Shown in pieces: positions 11,267 through 22,971 of a stretch of DNA of 64,000 nucleotides (position 1 is the stretch's first letter; each line of letters begins with the position of its first letter). The translations under genes and the position numbers were made by a program. The notes under the pieces are model-generated. The model had not been told where the DNA came from. It saw only the letters and a list, made by a program, of their open reading frames with translations, and did not search any database. This DNA is from Simmondsia chinensis (taxonomy: Eukaryota > Streptophyta > Magnoliopsida > Caryophyllales > Simmondsiaceae): contig JAGTTD010000022.1 of NCBI GenBank assembly GCA_018398585.1, forward strand, positions 4,676,501 through 4,740,500, in the 5' to 3' direction.

Positions 11267-14200
11267 ATGGGAGGTTGCTGTTGCTCTTCCAGAAAAGCTC
11301 AATTGCAGGCGACACCTGTTTATTACTATGTCAGTTTCCTCATTTCTCCGGTAGTCCATGTTGTTTAACCTTTCCATACTTTCTTTCAGTATGAAAATTC
11401 AAGAGATTAGAAGAGAAAATGCATAAATTTTCGAGCATTTTATCTTTTGAACCGGTTGAAGCACCTTTCTTAGGGGAACAACTAGGGTTGTAAACGAGCC
11501 AAATCAAGGCAAGTGTTTGATGTTTAAATTTGAGCTAGATAAGTCTCAATGAACTCGAGTTTGAGCAAAGCCTTTAATTTTTAAACCATTGTTGGAATTC
11601 AGTTTAGTAAGATACAAGTATTGTCCTGCTTGCCTGCCTGGATTGCTGCCATGTGTTGCCCTTGAAGCCGTTCGAATTTACTGCTAGGGTTTTTGCCTTG
11701 GACGCTTTATAAAGTCTATCTTTGGGCCTTGTCTTTCCACGGGAAAAAAAAAAAAAAAAAAAAAAACTAAGATACTATTATGCTCGATATTCGACTCAAC
11801 TTGGCTCGTTAGTCTGATTGAAGCCAGTCGAGCTCATTATCGAGTCGAGTCACTATCTAGTTGAGTCACTATTGAGTGAGCTGTTTGAGCTTCTAGCAAA
11901 ATTGTCTTTCATCAAATGGTTGTCATTCTATTGATATTGGAGCTATTAATGAGTTGATATCAATCCATTATTTAGCTAATATCAAGCAATTAATAATCTC
12001 TCTATGACCCATTGAAAAATTTAAGAGGCCTTTAGTGAGCACTTAATGAGCATTTAGCATGTTCATGAATTTCAATGAGCCAAGTCCTCGTACATAGTCA
12101 TGAAGCTTACCGACTTCCTTGAACTCGGGTCATTTACTTGTCAATCCTCCAAGTCTACCATGAACAAGTCTTTATCGACTTTGAACACAAGCAGTTTATT
12201 GAGTACTTGATTCGTTTACATCCCTAAGTATAACTCTGCGTTGAGGTGTTTGAGACTTATTTAGGTGCTGTCAAGGTCATAGACAAAATAGCTCAGGGCA
12301 TAGATGGCTCACCCTTCGTATATACATGTTCCTGGGGTAGATAAAATAACAGGGTAGAGACAAACCAAAGTCGTATAATACTTAGGTTGCACAGATCTCA
12401 GAACATTAGGGAGAAAACAACGACTGCTATGTGAGAGATGTGAGTGATATTGAATAGTTTGAGCGGTGTATATTTTTGTTTATAATGCCTACAACGGCAA
12501 CAACAACAGACCTAGTGCCTCAGGGGCTCCCACATAAGCAGGGTCTGGGAGGGGTGGGATGTATGCAGCCTTACCCTTCCGGGTGTTACCCTAATGGGAG
12601 GCTATTTCCGAGGACCCCTAACCTGAGAAGCATGAAAGTATAAAGCATACAAGCATCTAGGTGTAAGAGCATAAGTAACAACACATAACAAGCATATAAA
12701 GAGTATAAAGCAGCGAATAGGCAGAAATAAATAGGCAATAAAATAGCAAGGCTATAGAACAATAAGCAGCCAACACACAGCAAAAGTGCATATAATCAAA
12801 CAGGCATGCATAAAAGTCTCGGGGCACTAATGCTAGCTTTTTTCGATCCTAAACTGCTATATCGGTTACATCTATACTAATCATCCACTCAGCTCTATCT
12901 AGGGCCATCTCCTCATTTAGATTGAGATTGATGTGGTCATGTCGAATCGCCTCCATCCAACTCTTCTTTGGTCGGCCTCTTCCCCTTTTCCCGTCTGTAA
13001 AATGGAGTTGTTCGCATCTCTTGATAGGGGTAGTGGTCGGTCTCCTCCTAGCATGCCCAAACCACTACAAACGCTGCTCCCTTAACTTATCCTCAATTGG
13101 GGCCACGCCCAATTCACTTCTTATAACATCATTTCTAATCTTATTCTTCCTTGTGTGTCTGCACATCTATCTCACCATCCTCATCTCCGCCACCTTCAGC
13201 TTCTACGTGTGATGATGTTTGACTGGCCAGCACTCCCCCCCGTAACACATAACCGGTCTCACTTACGTCTTATAGTATTTCCCTTTAACTTTAACCGGAG
13301 CTTCCTATCACATAGTACTGCAGAAGCCATCCTCCATTTATGCCAACCTACTTTAATTCGGTTGTTGACATCTACATCAAGTTCACTGTCTTGTTGCACC
13401 ATGGAACCCAAGTATTTAAAGCACTCTCTCTTTGGTATGCACTCCGATCCAATCTTGACGTCTTCTATGCTTGGTCTGGTAGAGGTACAGAACTTGAGTT
13501 TCATATACTCGGTCTTAGATTTGAGTCTTAAACCTTTCAATTCCAAGGCCGTTCTCCAAAGTTCTAGCTTCTCATTCACCTCTTCTCTAGACTCCCCCAC
13601 CAGAACTATATCATCCGCAAAAAGCATGCCCCAAGGCACGTCCCCTTGGATGTGCCTAGTGAGCTCGTCGATAACCAGAATGAACAGAAAGGGACTCAAG
13701 GCTGATCCTTGGTGTACCCCAACTGTAATGGGGAAAGCGTCCGTCTGCCTTTCCGCTGTACGCACATTGGTTAGTGCGTCTTCGTACATGTCTTTAATGA
13801 CTCGGATGTAGGACAGGGGGATGCCTTTCCCCTCCAAGACCCTCTATAGGACCTCTCTCGGCACTCTATCATATGCCTTCCCGAAATCAATGAAAACCAT
13901 GTGAAGGTCCTTTTGTCTATCTCTGTAGTACTCTATTGACCGCCTTAAAAGGAGCCTAGTGTCAGCAGGTTATGAGCCTATTATAACACCTCCAGACAGT
14001 AGTTGCATTTTGCAAAGGAACCTAGTGTCAGCAGGTTATGAACCCAGCATGCGGTCTTAGTATACTTCCGAACAGTACTTTCAGTGTCTTAGTACAAATA
14101 ACAGAATGTACACTCCCATGAGTGTCTTAATACATTTCTTCTCTTCATATTTATACTCCCAATAAACAAGGCCAATGTTGTAAAGGAAGGGAAAGGAGGG

Positions 14201-17200
14201 AACAGAATCAGTTGTAAGTATTCATGATGAGTTGAAATATGTAAACCAAACAAATGGAGAAGATGGTGGACAAGAAATGGAAATGACAAGCATATAGTGT
14301 AGCGTAATTATCATAAAGATTTGATAGACAGCCCTGCTTAGTGCATCATCAGAAATAACCTCTCGAGATTCTTCACTGAATCCCTCTTTTACTCTTCCTC
14401 GTCCTTGCCAAAGATGACTTGCAGCTGCCACTAGATCTGCCTACTTGATTACGTTCTCTATAAATACGAGAATACAAGCTGTGTCGAGCTTACTAAACAT
14501 CACCCAGATGTCCATCATAATAGCCCTAATAGGTCATGGGCATCTCGTAGAGCTGGGACATGAAACCATGGTTTTTTTACACAAGTCACTTTGAATACAC
14601 TGTATTGAGCATGTGTGAGGATGGAATGCAGCAGTGCAAGAAATAACTACAATACAACGATTTCACTAGGTCCATAGCTTTTGTACCTGGTCGGGTGTTA
14701 ATTACATCATACTTGTGTGTTGAGCCATTCATTTATTGAACATTTACTGGCATTGACGTGATATTTTGGTTGTATATGAATTTGAGAAGGGAAAGCAAGT
14801 GTCATAGGTTTAGGTGATGTAAATCCTTTCTATGGCCTGTGTCAATTCTAGCTGGCAGAAGTAGACGGATATACAAGTCGTGGTGGTTTCTGCAAAGTTC
14901 TCGTTGGCATGCTGGATCCTAAGTATTGGAGCGTGGAGTCAAAGTTGCCACCATGTCATGCTCATGCTCAGGTGTTGCAGACGTTGAATCTTTTCCTTTT
15001 CGAACGAAGTTATGGACCAGTGGCGGATCTAGGATTTTGATTGAGGGTGGGCTTGAATTACAAATTACTTTCACTTTCCACTATATTTAATATATTAGTT
15101 ATACATTTCTTCAATATTTTTATTCAAAGTCAAAATCTGACTCTTAAATTAATCACTTCTAAATATAAGAAATTTATAAGTCAAGTTTATTTAAGACATC
15201 CGCCCGCCCGCACTCGCGCGCGCGCACTCACACCCCCCCCCCCCCCCCCCCCCCCCCCCACCAAAGGTAATAATTTTTCAAATATAATTCACATTTAAGT
15301 TGGGGTCTTATCATTATTTATAATGTTTGTATTAAGATTCCCACATATATTATACTTTTGTTCATACACATAATGAAAGGAAGATAATTTTAAATGGTAA
15401 ATCCAAATGTGTGACTCATGAGAGTTTAAAAATAATTTTAAAATTATTTTAAAATTTTGTATTTAGTTTTCAATCATTACATGTAAGATATTACACATTT
15501 TTCACACAAGTAAAATATTACAAATAAACTTAAACAAGAATAGACGCATAGGTATAAAGGTGCAAATATAATACTTATATGATCTAAATTATAGAGTTGA
15601 AAAGGTTAGAAAAAAACGTTTGAAGTCCTTTGTATACAAACTAAAATATTTTTAGAGTATATATTAGTAATTTGTGTATATTTAAATAAATACTAGCAAG
15701 GCTATTGACATATAACAAAATTATTTATTTTTATTTTTCTCTTAAAATATACAATATTGAATATTAATGCATAAAATGAGCTCTAGAACCATTAAGTATA
15801 ATTAATTGTATCTCCCAAAATAAAGCAATTTGTCCAAAAAGTTGGTAAATGTGGCGTAAAAGTGGAGATTTGAACCTGGGATCAACTGGGTGAGAGAAAG
15901 ACAAGCTGACCACTAAGCCAACAGTGCAGGACTGCCTACCTCATATCAATATTTGTATTTATAAAAACTTTCGGGGGGGCTTGAGCCCACCTTGCAACCA
16001 ACGTAGATCCGCCGCTGTTCTGGACATTGAATAACTCATCATGGTGATTGCTTAACATACCGACTAGCCGATATTGTGCTATGTAGCAGTTGTCACATCA
16101 CGTAGGAGATTGCCTTGACGTGGAGGTGAGCAGTGCTTTTGGCGGTAGGTGCAGATGGATAGCAAGATCTATTGGTAACATTATCATACTTTTGGCGAGT
16201 CGGTGGGGATTGAGAGAGCATGAACTGTTGGTAGCATTATCATACTCCTAATTTTTTCTCATATGCGGCCCCTTTGGTTGAAATTTTATATGATGGTGAA
16301 TTTGATGGGAGCTATGGCCAGTGTGGAGACTAATCTGTTGACGTGAGTATCTTCTGGCCATTTTATGCATGTATTCTTGATCGGAACCAAGGAGTATAAT
16401 GCGACTCGTAAGCTTTCAGAGTTAGTGTAGTGGTTAAACTCCCAACCTCCCAAGTATGAGGTCTTGGATTCCAAGCTCATCTCTTCTGTTCCCAAAGAGT
16501 TAGTATTCTTGATTAGGAAAGAAATTGTACCCTCCTTACCTATTTAAGAAACAAAATTGCAAGTCACAAGATGCGAGGTTTTACAAACATTACTTTACGA
16601 ATTGCGGCTATCCTTTTGAGATTTTTTAGGGGTCATAGATTGCTTTTACATCTTATGTTTGCAAACAATTTAAAAGAGAATCCATGTAACCATCAATCTT
16701 AATACCCATTTGATAGTTTACTCGAGCAGTTCCATGACATTCCAAATTGTTTGTGCCTTTTTGCAGTGTCCGCCGGCTTTGGAAGAGCAGGAGACATTGA
16801 GACCATATAACGGTCCAGCTTCCCGGCTGTCGACTGGGCTTCTTGTTGGGTTGAATTTGGACACATCAAGCCCCGACACTTACCGACCCCCACCTGCACC
16901 AATTCCTTTCAATGTTCTTTTTGGCCGTCCCTCGACTCCACTTCGCACCTTGGGAAGTCAAGGGACCAAGTATGATGCAGCGAGAAAGTCTACTGAATCC
17001 GGGCCTGTCAAAGAAGCCCGTGGTGTTGATAGTTTCGAGAGTTCGGCTCAGTGTGTTCATGTTGGAAAATCAGAAAGCAAAACCCTCGCAGATATTCTGC
17101 TTGCCTCTCCAAGGAAGTCCGAGGCCGAGCTTGCAAAATCGACTAAGCCCGGAGAAGTAGTCACTACTGAAGAAGATGCCTGTCCCATATGCCTTGAAGG

Positions 17201-19790
17201 TGCGTGTTCTTTTCAAGTTCATTTTATGGGAAAAAAAATCCTTCATAGGCAATTTTAGGTAAGTGTAATATTTTGGGCAACATTATTGACAGAGCAACAT
17301 GTGGCTAGCATTGTCTCTAATAATAACACTTATTGTCCTGATAATAACAACTCCTAGTTGGTAGTTTGAGTTTTTTTAACATATTTAAGGTACCCTCTAT
17401 TTTTTGAAAAGGTATTCAACCACCCAAAAATGGTGGCAGTGATGCGGGAAAGCCAAAAATTATCCTGAATTACCCTGGAAATGTGTTAGTGAAGCAGAAA
17501 CGACCATAGAAAATTTTGGAAGAATCTAACATTTTGCATTATCGAACATCATTTTGGCGGGGTGATGGTGAGGGAACCTCTAGAAAAACATGTCAAGAAA
17601 ATAGAAGCTGCATCAAAAACAATATAATAAAGGTACCCAAAAATTACACCTACTTTTGGGCAGCATATGAGCTGGGCCAAGGTTGAGCTCGTCAGGCTTG
17701 AGGCTTAGTTCATCTACATTTAGCTTAGATTAGGCTTGGCTTGAAGCTCGCCGAGCTTGGAAACTTCAAGCTTGAGCTTGGTGAGTTGTGAACTGAGCTT
17801 GTGTTATTGAGGCTCATCTAAGCTCGACCATGGTTTGTTTGGGTTTGATCTAGGCTCGAGCTCTGCTCATTTAGTCTCTTTAAGCCCAATTGGGCATATG
17901 CAAGCTTATTAATTGTGCTAAGATAGGCTCATATAGCCTCATTTAATCTCGCCAGCTCACCAGCTCGAGCTTCATTATGCTCGGGCTTGGCCAAGCTAAA
18001 CAAGTTGGCTTAGCTTGGCTTGAGCTTAAGCTCAAAACTAGTTCAGCCATTCAAGCTTCATGATGCCCTTGCGAACCAGCTCAGCTCATTTACGCCCTCA
18101 GTTTGGGGTATCTTTAACTCTGTTCTATTTCTTCTACTTTGACATATTCGATTCAGGCGAGTGTCTGACCCAGATGGTGGGCTTCCATTACTTATTGTTC
18201 TATTTCCTGTGCAGAATATGATGTCGAGAATCCGAAGATGGTCACAAAATGTGAGCATGATTTTCACTTGTCATGCCTTCTTGAGTGGATGGAAAGAAGC
18301 GATTCCTGCCCTGTTTGTGACAAGGTTAGTTGTGATCGAATCCATAGATTTTGCTTTTCCCATTGCATCGACCCAAAATGCCGCAAAAACTTGCATTATT
18401 CATGTTCATCCTTCTCATTTTGCAAAATTTCAACTGCCCTAGGGCCCGTGAGATCCTCGTACTCATTGTTAATAATTGCGGTACTTGTGCTATGTTAGGT
18501 TATATTCATGTTCATTTGATACAGGGGTTCTAATAAAGGTTGGTGTTTATTAATACTCTGTTTGGCAATTAGGTAGAGGGGTAGGAGGGTAAAGATGGGG
18601 AAAGAAGGGAAGGGTAAGGGGTAATCATACCCTTGCTTGGGTAATGTTTGATAAATAGGGCTAAGCATAGAGAGGGTAAATAGTTTACTCTTGTTTGACA
18701 ATTGGATAAATGGAATTATAGTTAAAATAATGATAAAATTATCCTAAATTTTTTAAAATTTAACTTTCCTCCCTTTAATCACGCAAATTGAAGGGTAAAG
18801 AATGTAGGGGTAATGGGGTGCCAGACTTGCCCTCTGTTTATGCCTCATCTCAAAATAAATTGTCAAACAAGGGCAAACCCTTAGCCCTGATTACCTATAT
18901 CCCTCTTTATCCCCATTTACCCAATTGCCGAATGGGGTGAATATTGAGGAATACTCTATCCTAACACACTCAGTAAATAAGTAACCCGCATGTTACATGT
19001 TATTGTACGGGTGTTTTCATGTTTCATGCCAACTTACCTCCTGACTTGCTTACATGACAATAATATGAAATTACTGTTCATGATAGTAATAGGCACATGA
19101 CTCTTGTATTTGGCCAAAATGCTCCTTATTTGAATATATGCTCCAACAATGGCTTCTTAATAGTAGCAGTCTACAACTATGCATAATTGAATTAATCGAC
19201 CTTATAATTAACTGCTAAATAGGTGCAACCTCACACACACACACACACACTTTAGTATAGCATTTAAACTGTGTTGGAAACAGGTCAACACAATTTGAAT
19301 CCAAACCAACTAGTTACAAACATGTTAGATCAAATTAAACCAACCCAGAAACCACGAGATAAACCCATTATCTATTAGGACCAACCTCAAACACCGAACC
19401 TTGAATTGAAATAGTAAATACTAGTAAAGGGATGGGGGAAATTGAGACACTGTAGTTACGTGGTTTGGCCGAAGTCTATGTCCACGGAGGGGGGTACAAT
19501 AATTTCACTATAGGAACAAAGTTATTACATTAATGTTGTACCTCTCATTGTCGTTCTTCTCCTTGCTTTTCCCTGCCATATCAGGCACAAGAGGATCCTA
19601 TTTATAGGCCTCTATAACTATAATACCTGGAAGCCCAAGAGTCACCATCAAAGGGCCTTAATAATTCCAACTCTAAAATTGGCTGTTTTGGGAAACCATC
19701 AGTCTCCTAGCCTAACACTATCGTCATGTACGCTGATGCTCCCTCTCGTATATAATGCAGGATATGATACTTGATCCTCCTGACGAATAG
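11267..19790 (+). CDS. RING-H2 E3 ubiquitin ligase, At3g02290-like
   Basis: Coding exons are 11267-11329, 16767-17199, 18215-18324 and 19761-19790, giving 211 aa; every junction is GT-AG and in phase. The protein starts [14 protein letters not shown], so N-myristoylation at Gly2 with palmitoylation of the cysteines is likely and would place it at membranes (inference). [12 protein letters not shown] spans the first coding junction, and [19 protein letters not shown] follows; both are hallmarks of the At3g02290 family. A RING-H2 domain (residues 160-200) has the C3H2C3 ligands [13 protein letters not shown] and CPVC and should recruit E2-ubiquitin. The RING is split by intron 3 after CPICLE. 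The last exon adds nine residues. The family member I recall is about 230 aa, so length is normal. Introns 1 and 2 are about 8.4 and 5.4 kb and full of repeats. The substrate is unknown. Confidence 0.93.
11484..12225. mobile_element. GCTCG/TTGAG-rich non-autonomous element, copy 1 (RING intron 2)
   Basis: It begins AGGGTTGTAAACGAGCC and ends TTCGTTTACATCCCT, imperfect inverted termini of a widespread plant repeat beginning with AGGGGTGTAAACGAG. The interior has many short GAGTCGAG and TTGAGC motifs in both orientations. An A run lies at about 11742-11765. It has no coding capacity, and I could not establish a target-site duplication. Related stretches are at 17650-18095, 48735-48945 and 50196-50545. 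Confidence 0.5.
12490..13960 (-). mobile_element. RTE-clade LINE, 5'-truncated, in RING intron 2
   Basis: On the minus strand, 13837-13259 encodes an RT core with [32 protein letters not shown] and the catalytic [13 protein letters not shown], then [11 protein letters not shown]. Continuing to 12900 in shifted frames are [21 protein letters not shown] and [10 protein letters not shown], the usual C-terminal blocks of plant RTE elements. The 3' end finishes in (TTG)n, seen as CAACAACAAC at 12490-12508. The 5' end is truncated inside the RT near 13960, just past [13 protein letters not shown]. Frameshifts make it dead. Its 3' tail matches the tails of the SINEs at 32758-32970 and 35945-36188. 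Confidence 0.9.
13957..14042. repeat. Short direct repeat at the 5' edge of the RTE insertion
   Basis: The phrase CCTAGTGTCAGCAGGTTATG occurs at about 13959-13978 and again at about 14021-14040, 62 bp apart, at the point where RTE similarity stops. It may come from truncation and repair during insertion. No other function is suggested. From 14042 to 15009 I see only unique intron sequence. Confidence 0.5.
15018..16017. mobile_element. hAT-like non-autonomous transposon, 1,000 bp, in RING intron 2
   Basis: The left terminus is CAGTGGCGGATCTAGGAT and the right terminus is GTAGATCCGCCGCTG, inverted over about 15 bp with one mismatch. The flanks are TTATGGAC (15010-15017) and TTCTGGAC (16018-16025), an 8-bp target-site duplication with one change, as expected for hAT transposition. 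The interior is AT-rich and non-coding but carries a 27-C run at 15233-15259 and a tRNA-like block at about 15858-15932. The CAGTGGCGGA terminus belongs to a widespread plant family. Confidence 0.8.
15858..15932 (-). other. tRNA-like sequence inside the hAT-like element
   Basis: On the minus strand this shows an A-box-like TGGCTTAGTGGTC and a B-box-like AGGTTCAAATCT at tRNA spacing. The cloverleaf is incomplete and it lies within a transposon, so I do not call a tRNA gene. It is either a captured tRNA-derived fragment or an embedded SINE head. Confidence 0.45.
16420..16545 (+). mobile_element. Possible degenerate tRNA-derived SINE in RING intron 2
   Basis: AGTTAGTGTAGTGGTTAAAC resembles an A box and GGTCTTGGATTCCAAGC a weak B box, 30-40 bp apart, followed by a non-coding body. 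No clear tail or target-site duplication was found. It lies about 220 bp upstream of the exon-3 acceptor at 16766. Confidence 0.3.
17650..18095. mobile_element. GCTCG-rich repeat element, copy 2 (RING intron 3)
   Basis: Dense GCTCGAGCTTGG-type motifs in both orientations, ending CAGCTCATTTACGCCC, which resembles the inverted terminus of the related copies. No coding capacity. It sits about 120 bp upstream of the intron-3 acceptor, so the intron still retains a normal 3' end. Confidence 0.45.
18552..18957. mobile_element. Foldback MITE in RING intron 4
   Basis: The left arm GTTTGGCAATTAGGTAGAGGGG pairs inversely with CCCATTTACCCAATTGCCGAAT on the right; a second inner pair is TTGTTTGACAATTGG against ATTGTCAAACAAG. 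AATACTCT flanks both sides (18552-18559 and 18950-18957), a possible 8-bp target-site duplication, though the right arm runs about 15 bp past the inverted repeat, so the edges are tentative. The interior is A/G-rich on one strand and non-coding. Confidence 0.55.
19232..19250. repeat. (CA)n microsatellite
   Basis: About nine to ten CA units in RING intron 4. The rest of the intron from 18958 to 19760 is AT-rich with no recognised element. Confidence 0.9.
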
Positions 19791-20138
19791 TCGTTAAGCG
19801 TTAGCGATTAGCAGAGTTGGTTGCTGCTTTATACAGAAAGCTTGCTGATTAAGTAGGCAAAAGATACAAGAAAGCTGGTCATTTTCGATTTTGTTTTGCC
19901 CATTTCTCGGGAATCTCAAAATGTGGCTGACCTGGTTTGGATCCCAATCTGACCTGACCTGAATTTCGTCGTGACAAGTATCTGCAACAATGGCAGAAAC
20001 CGAGATTACCCAGCCTATATAGAGAAACGCAGGACATGTAGAACCAAAGAAGAACAAACCTTGCCACAGGAACAAGATGGGTTACTCTCGTTCCCCTTGC
20101 ATATTTTCTTTCTTTTTCTTTCGGTTTGGTTAGAGCTT

Positions 20139-20352
20139 GTTTGGTATCGTTTTCTATTTGCAATTTTTGGTTTATGATAAACTGAAACAAAGTTTTGGGA
20201 ACTGTTCTTCTAGCTTTTGGTTTTCTAGTTTTAGTTCTCACTAAGAAAAACCAAAAACAAGAAAACTAAAACCTAAAAAATGTCGATTTCAAAGTATGGT
20301 TTTTAGTTTCCAAACTAAAACCAAAAAGTGGAAACAAAAAACGATACCAAAC
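20139..20352. mobile_element. Foldback MITE downstream of the RING gene
   Basis: GTTTGGTATCGTTTT at the left is perfectly inverted at the right (AAAACGATACCAAAC), with weaker pairing inward through TTTTGGTTTTCTAG and CAAGAAAACTAAAACC. It starts about 350 bp past the RING stop codon and may lie in the 3' UTR or just beyond. No coding capacity. Confidence 0.65.
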
Positions 20353-20984
20353 TTTTTCTTTCCATTATACTTGAGCATATAAAATGGCTGTGTCTGTTCA
20401 TGCTACTAGATTCACGTTTGCCTTAAAATATGATTTGCATTATATGGGAGTTCGCTGGAGAGTGAAACCGGGGCATTCTTGAGAGTTGATGTTTGCTGTC
20501 ATCGGTTCAAATCTGGACGGGACTGGACTAGATTAATCCGATTCGAGATCAAAACTAGTCTCTTTTGGGGACCAGAGATCAAATCTTATTTAATTGGTCC
20601 AATTTGAGATCGGACAGGATTTAGTGGGGCTGGTTTTAGGGCCTAATCAGTTATCATGTGGGTCGGAATGGACTGAACCGATCATAATTTTTTTTTCTTT
20701 TTTATTATAATTTGAATTTAGCACTTTTACGTGATCTAACAGAAAAGAATAAGGATAAAAAAGTCAATGCTAGGAATAACAAAAGATTTGAAGATTTAAA
20801 ATGCTTACAACTCATCCATCGATACAACACTCATCAATGTCTTATTAGGGAGTAAGGATCATATTGCAAAAAAGGAGACGAGTTGACATCAACTAAATAA
20901 TGATTTATGACTTTTTTTCCACAAACCTCTTATCATATTACACAAACCACACATTCCTTGCATACACATCGGTTTTATTAAGAT

Positions 20985-21117
20985 TTAGAGCTACGGGTTT
21001 TTAGGATTGGGCTATTCGGAAACCCCCTTATAGGGATAAGGCTATGTACATCTCATCCTCCTTAGATCCTGCTTTGGCGGGAGCCTCTTTGAGGCACTGT
21101 GTTTGTTGTTGTTGATA
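20985..21117 (+). mobile_element. RTE/SINE-type 3' tail fragment ending in (TTG)n
   Basis: The stretch TTCGGAAACCCCC ... GGGATAAGGCTATGTACATC ... TTGAGGCACTGTG ... TTGTTGTTGTTG follows the same order as the tails of the RTE LINE at 12490 and the 5S-headed SINEs. No 5S head or RT coding region is attached, so it is a 5'-truncated copy. The bases immediately upstream are AT-rich and unassigned. Confidence 0.7.
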
Positions 21118-22600
21118 GAGTTTGGTGTTTGTGGGTTTGTTTTTAACGAGTTTTAGGCTATAAGCCTAAATTAGTCCAACTGTTTCTCCAACAGAACAAC
21201 TAACATGAGCAACAATGCCATTAACCAAGATTTTAATTTGGCCTCAGGTTTTTTGAGTTTGGATTAGACCGTATTATGATTCGAAGTTAGCTCGATTCAG
21301 AAACCAAAGATTGGATAGTTTGATTTTTAGATTTTTGAACAAAAGTTTGATTTTTAGATTGACTGACCAATTTTAGCAAAATAGTGATATATATGTTGTG
21401 TGGCAGAACAGGTAGAGCATGTAACATGACAAAATGGAGAGGTCATGGATAAAGAAATGTAAAGGTGTGTCATTTCAAAAAGTAGACTTTTTAATTTGTA
21501 TAATTTTGGGAAATTAGAGTTAATTTAATGTATAGTTTAAAAAACTTTGCATAATATAATGTTAATCATTTATTAGCCTTTTTGTGCAATATTTATTTGT
21601 CTTCTTAATGTAAATTAATTGTATCATCGTATATTAACTTCGTAAATGTTTTGTCGATCCATTCCAAACATTAAAAGTTGTCTCCTTCAATTTGTAGCCG
21701 GTGAATAATTGCTCCATAAATTAGTTTTGTATGTTTCTTCCCTTAATGTATAGAACTTCCCATTAGTAAATTTTAAAATAAATAAATGCTACGGTATAAT
21801 TGAAGGCCAATTATTTCTTAGATATCTTAATATGTACACAAAAAACAAGGATAAAATTAAATTACTTTCGGTTAGACCCATTGAACCTTTTTATCAAAAA
21901 ATACACATATGGGACATATATATATGCCTGAAAATACTTAATGATGTAGATTATGCCAATATATATATGCCTCTCACGTAATCTTGTATTTTTTTTGGTA
22001 ATCCGGCGATGTTTCATCGAAAATGCTAATGTGATTGACACACACACACATATATATATATATACACATGTTTAAATCATATGTTGTGTCTGCATTTTCG
22101 ACAAAAAATTGCCGAACTACCTAAACATTCAACATCGAATATATGGCACCGAGTAACAAAATCTTTATATATATATATGGGATGACTCTAATGATATGTT
22201 GAGGGCTAAGAGAAGAAAATAATAACCATTGGATCAAAATTAAGGAAATATGGGTCATTGACTTAACAGAGATGTAAAAGTAATTCTAAAATTTTGGTCA
22301 TTAATGTGAATCAAATAGTTATTATTTTCTCCTCTTATTTTTTATAAGTACTCTCTACTAATGCACATATAAGGAGCCATATGATTCTGATTTGAATATG
22401 AGATATGAGAGAAGATATATATATGATAATGACTCATATGAGAAGATACATCGATAACAAATATTTAAATCTTAAATAACTATAGAGTTACAAATTTCTT
22501 AAATAAATGTAACCAAATAATAACCCCCAAAATGAGACAATTAATGTACAAGAAAACACCCCAAGATCACAGTTTTAAATACTACTGGCTCCCCTACCTT
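21118..22600. other. Intergenic AT-rich region, presumed MATE promoter at its right end
   Basis: No gene or complete element recognised. It contains a (CA)n(TA)n microsatellite at about 22039-22064 and several short TA runs. The last few hundred bases should include the MATE promoter, but I see no decisive TATA box or start site. Confidence 0.5.
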
Positions 22601-22800
22601 TTGTATGCGATTATACAGGACACTTTCATCAATTCTCAACCTTGTATTTTTTTCCTGTTCTTACAAAGCCAAAAAAAAAACCTATAATATTTTTTCAAAT
22701 CTTGATCTCAAAACCAAAAAAAAAAAAAAAAAACCCATAATTATTTTCACTCATTTTTATGATCAAATCTTCACAAAGGCATCAAAAATAGAGTCCCATA

Positions 22801-22971
22801 ATGAACAAGTGGGCAATGGCCCATTGGATGAAGATGCTAAGGGCGAGTCGCGGCTCATCGGTGGATGCAGCTCCGCCTTGGGAGAGGCAGAGCTGCACCC
22901 GGCTCCGATGTCGGTGCTACGAGCAACGGCAGAGGAGGAGGAGGAGGAAGGGGAAGATTACCCACCAATAA
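22801..22971 (+). promoter_or_regulatory. Out-of-frame upstream ORF overlapping the MATE start
   Basis: ATG at 22801 opens a 56-codon frame, one frame off from the transporter, that runs through the proposed start at 22908 and ends TAA at 22969-22971. If the transcript begins upstream of 22801, ribosomes starting here would bypass 22908. In the transporter frame there is a GTG at 22809 followed by GNGPLDEDAK, which could be a former start codon. No start-site data are available, so the role is inference. Confidence 0.4.

Noticed and set aside
13155..13811. A 218-codon + strand frame
   Set aside because: It is the antisense shadow of the RTE reverse transcriptase on the minus strand.
22605..22907. 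MATE start at the upstream in-frame ATG 22605
   Set aside because: It would add about 100 residues with a lysine run and AT-rich leader-like sequence, longer than the family norm.
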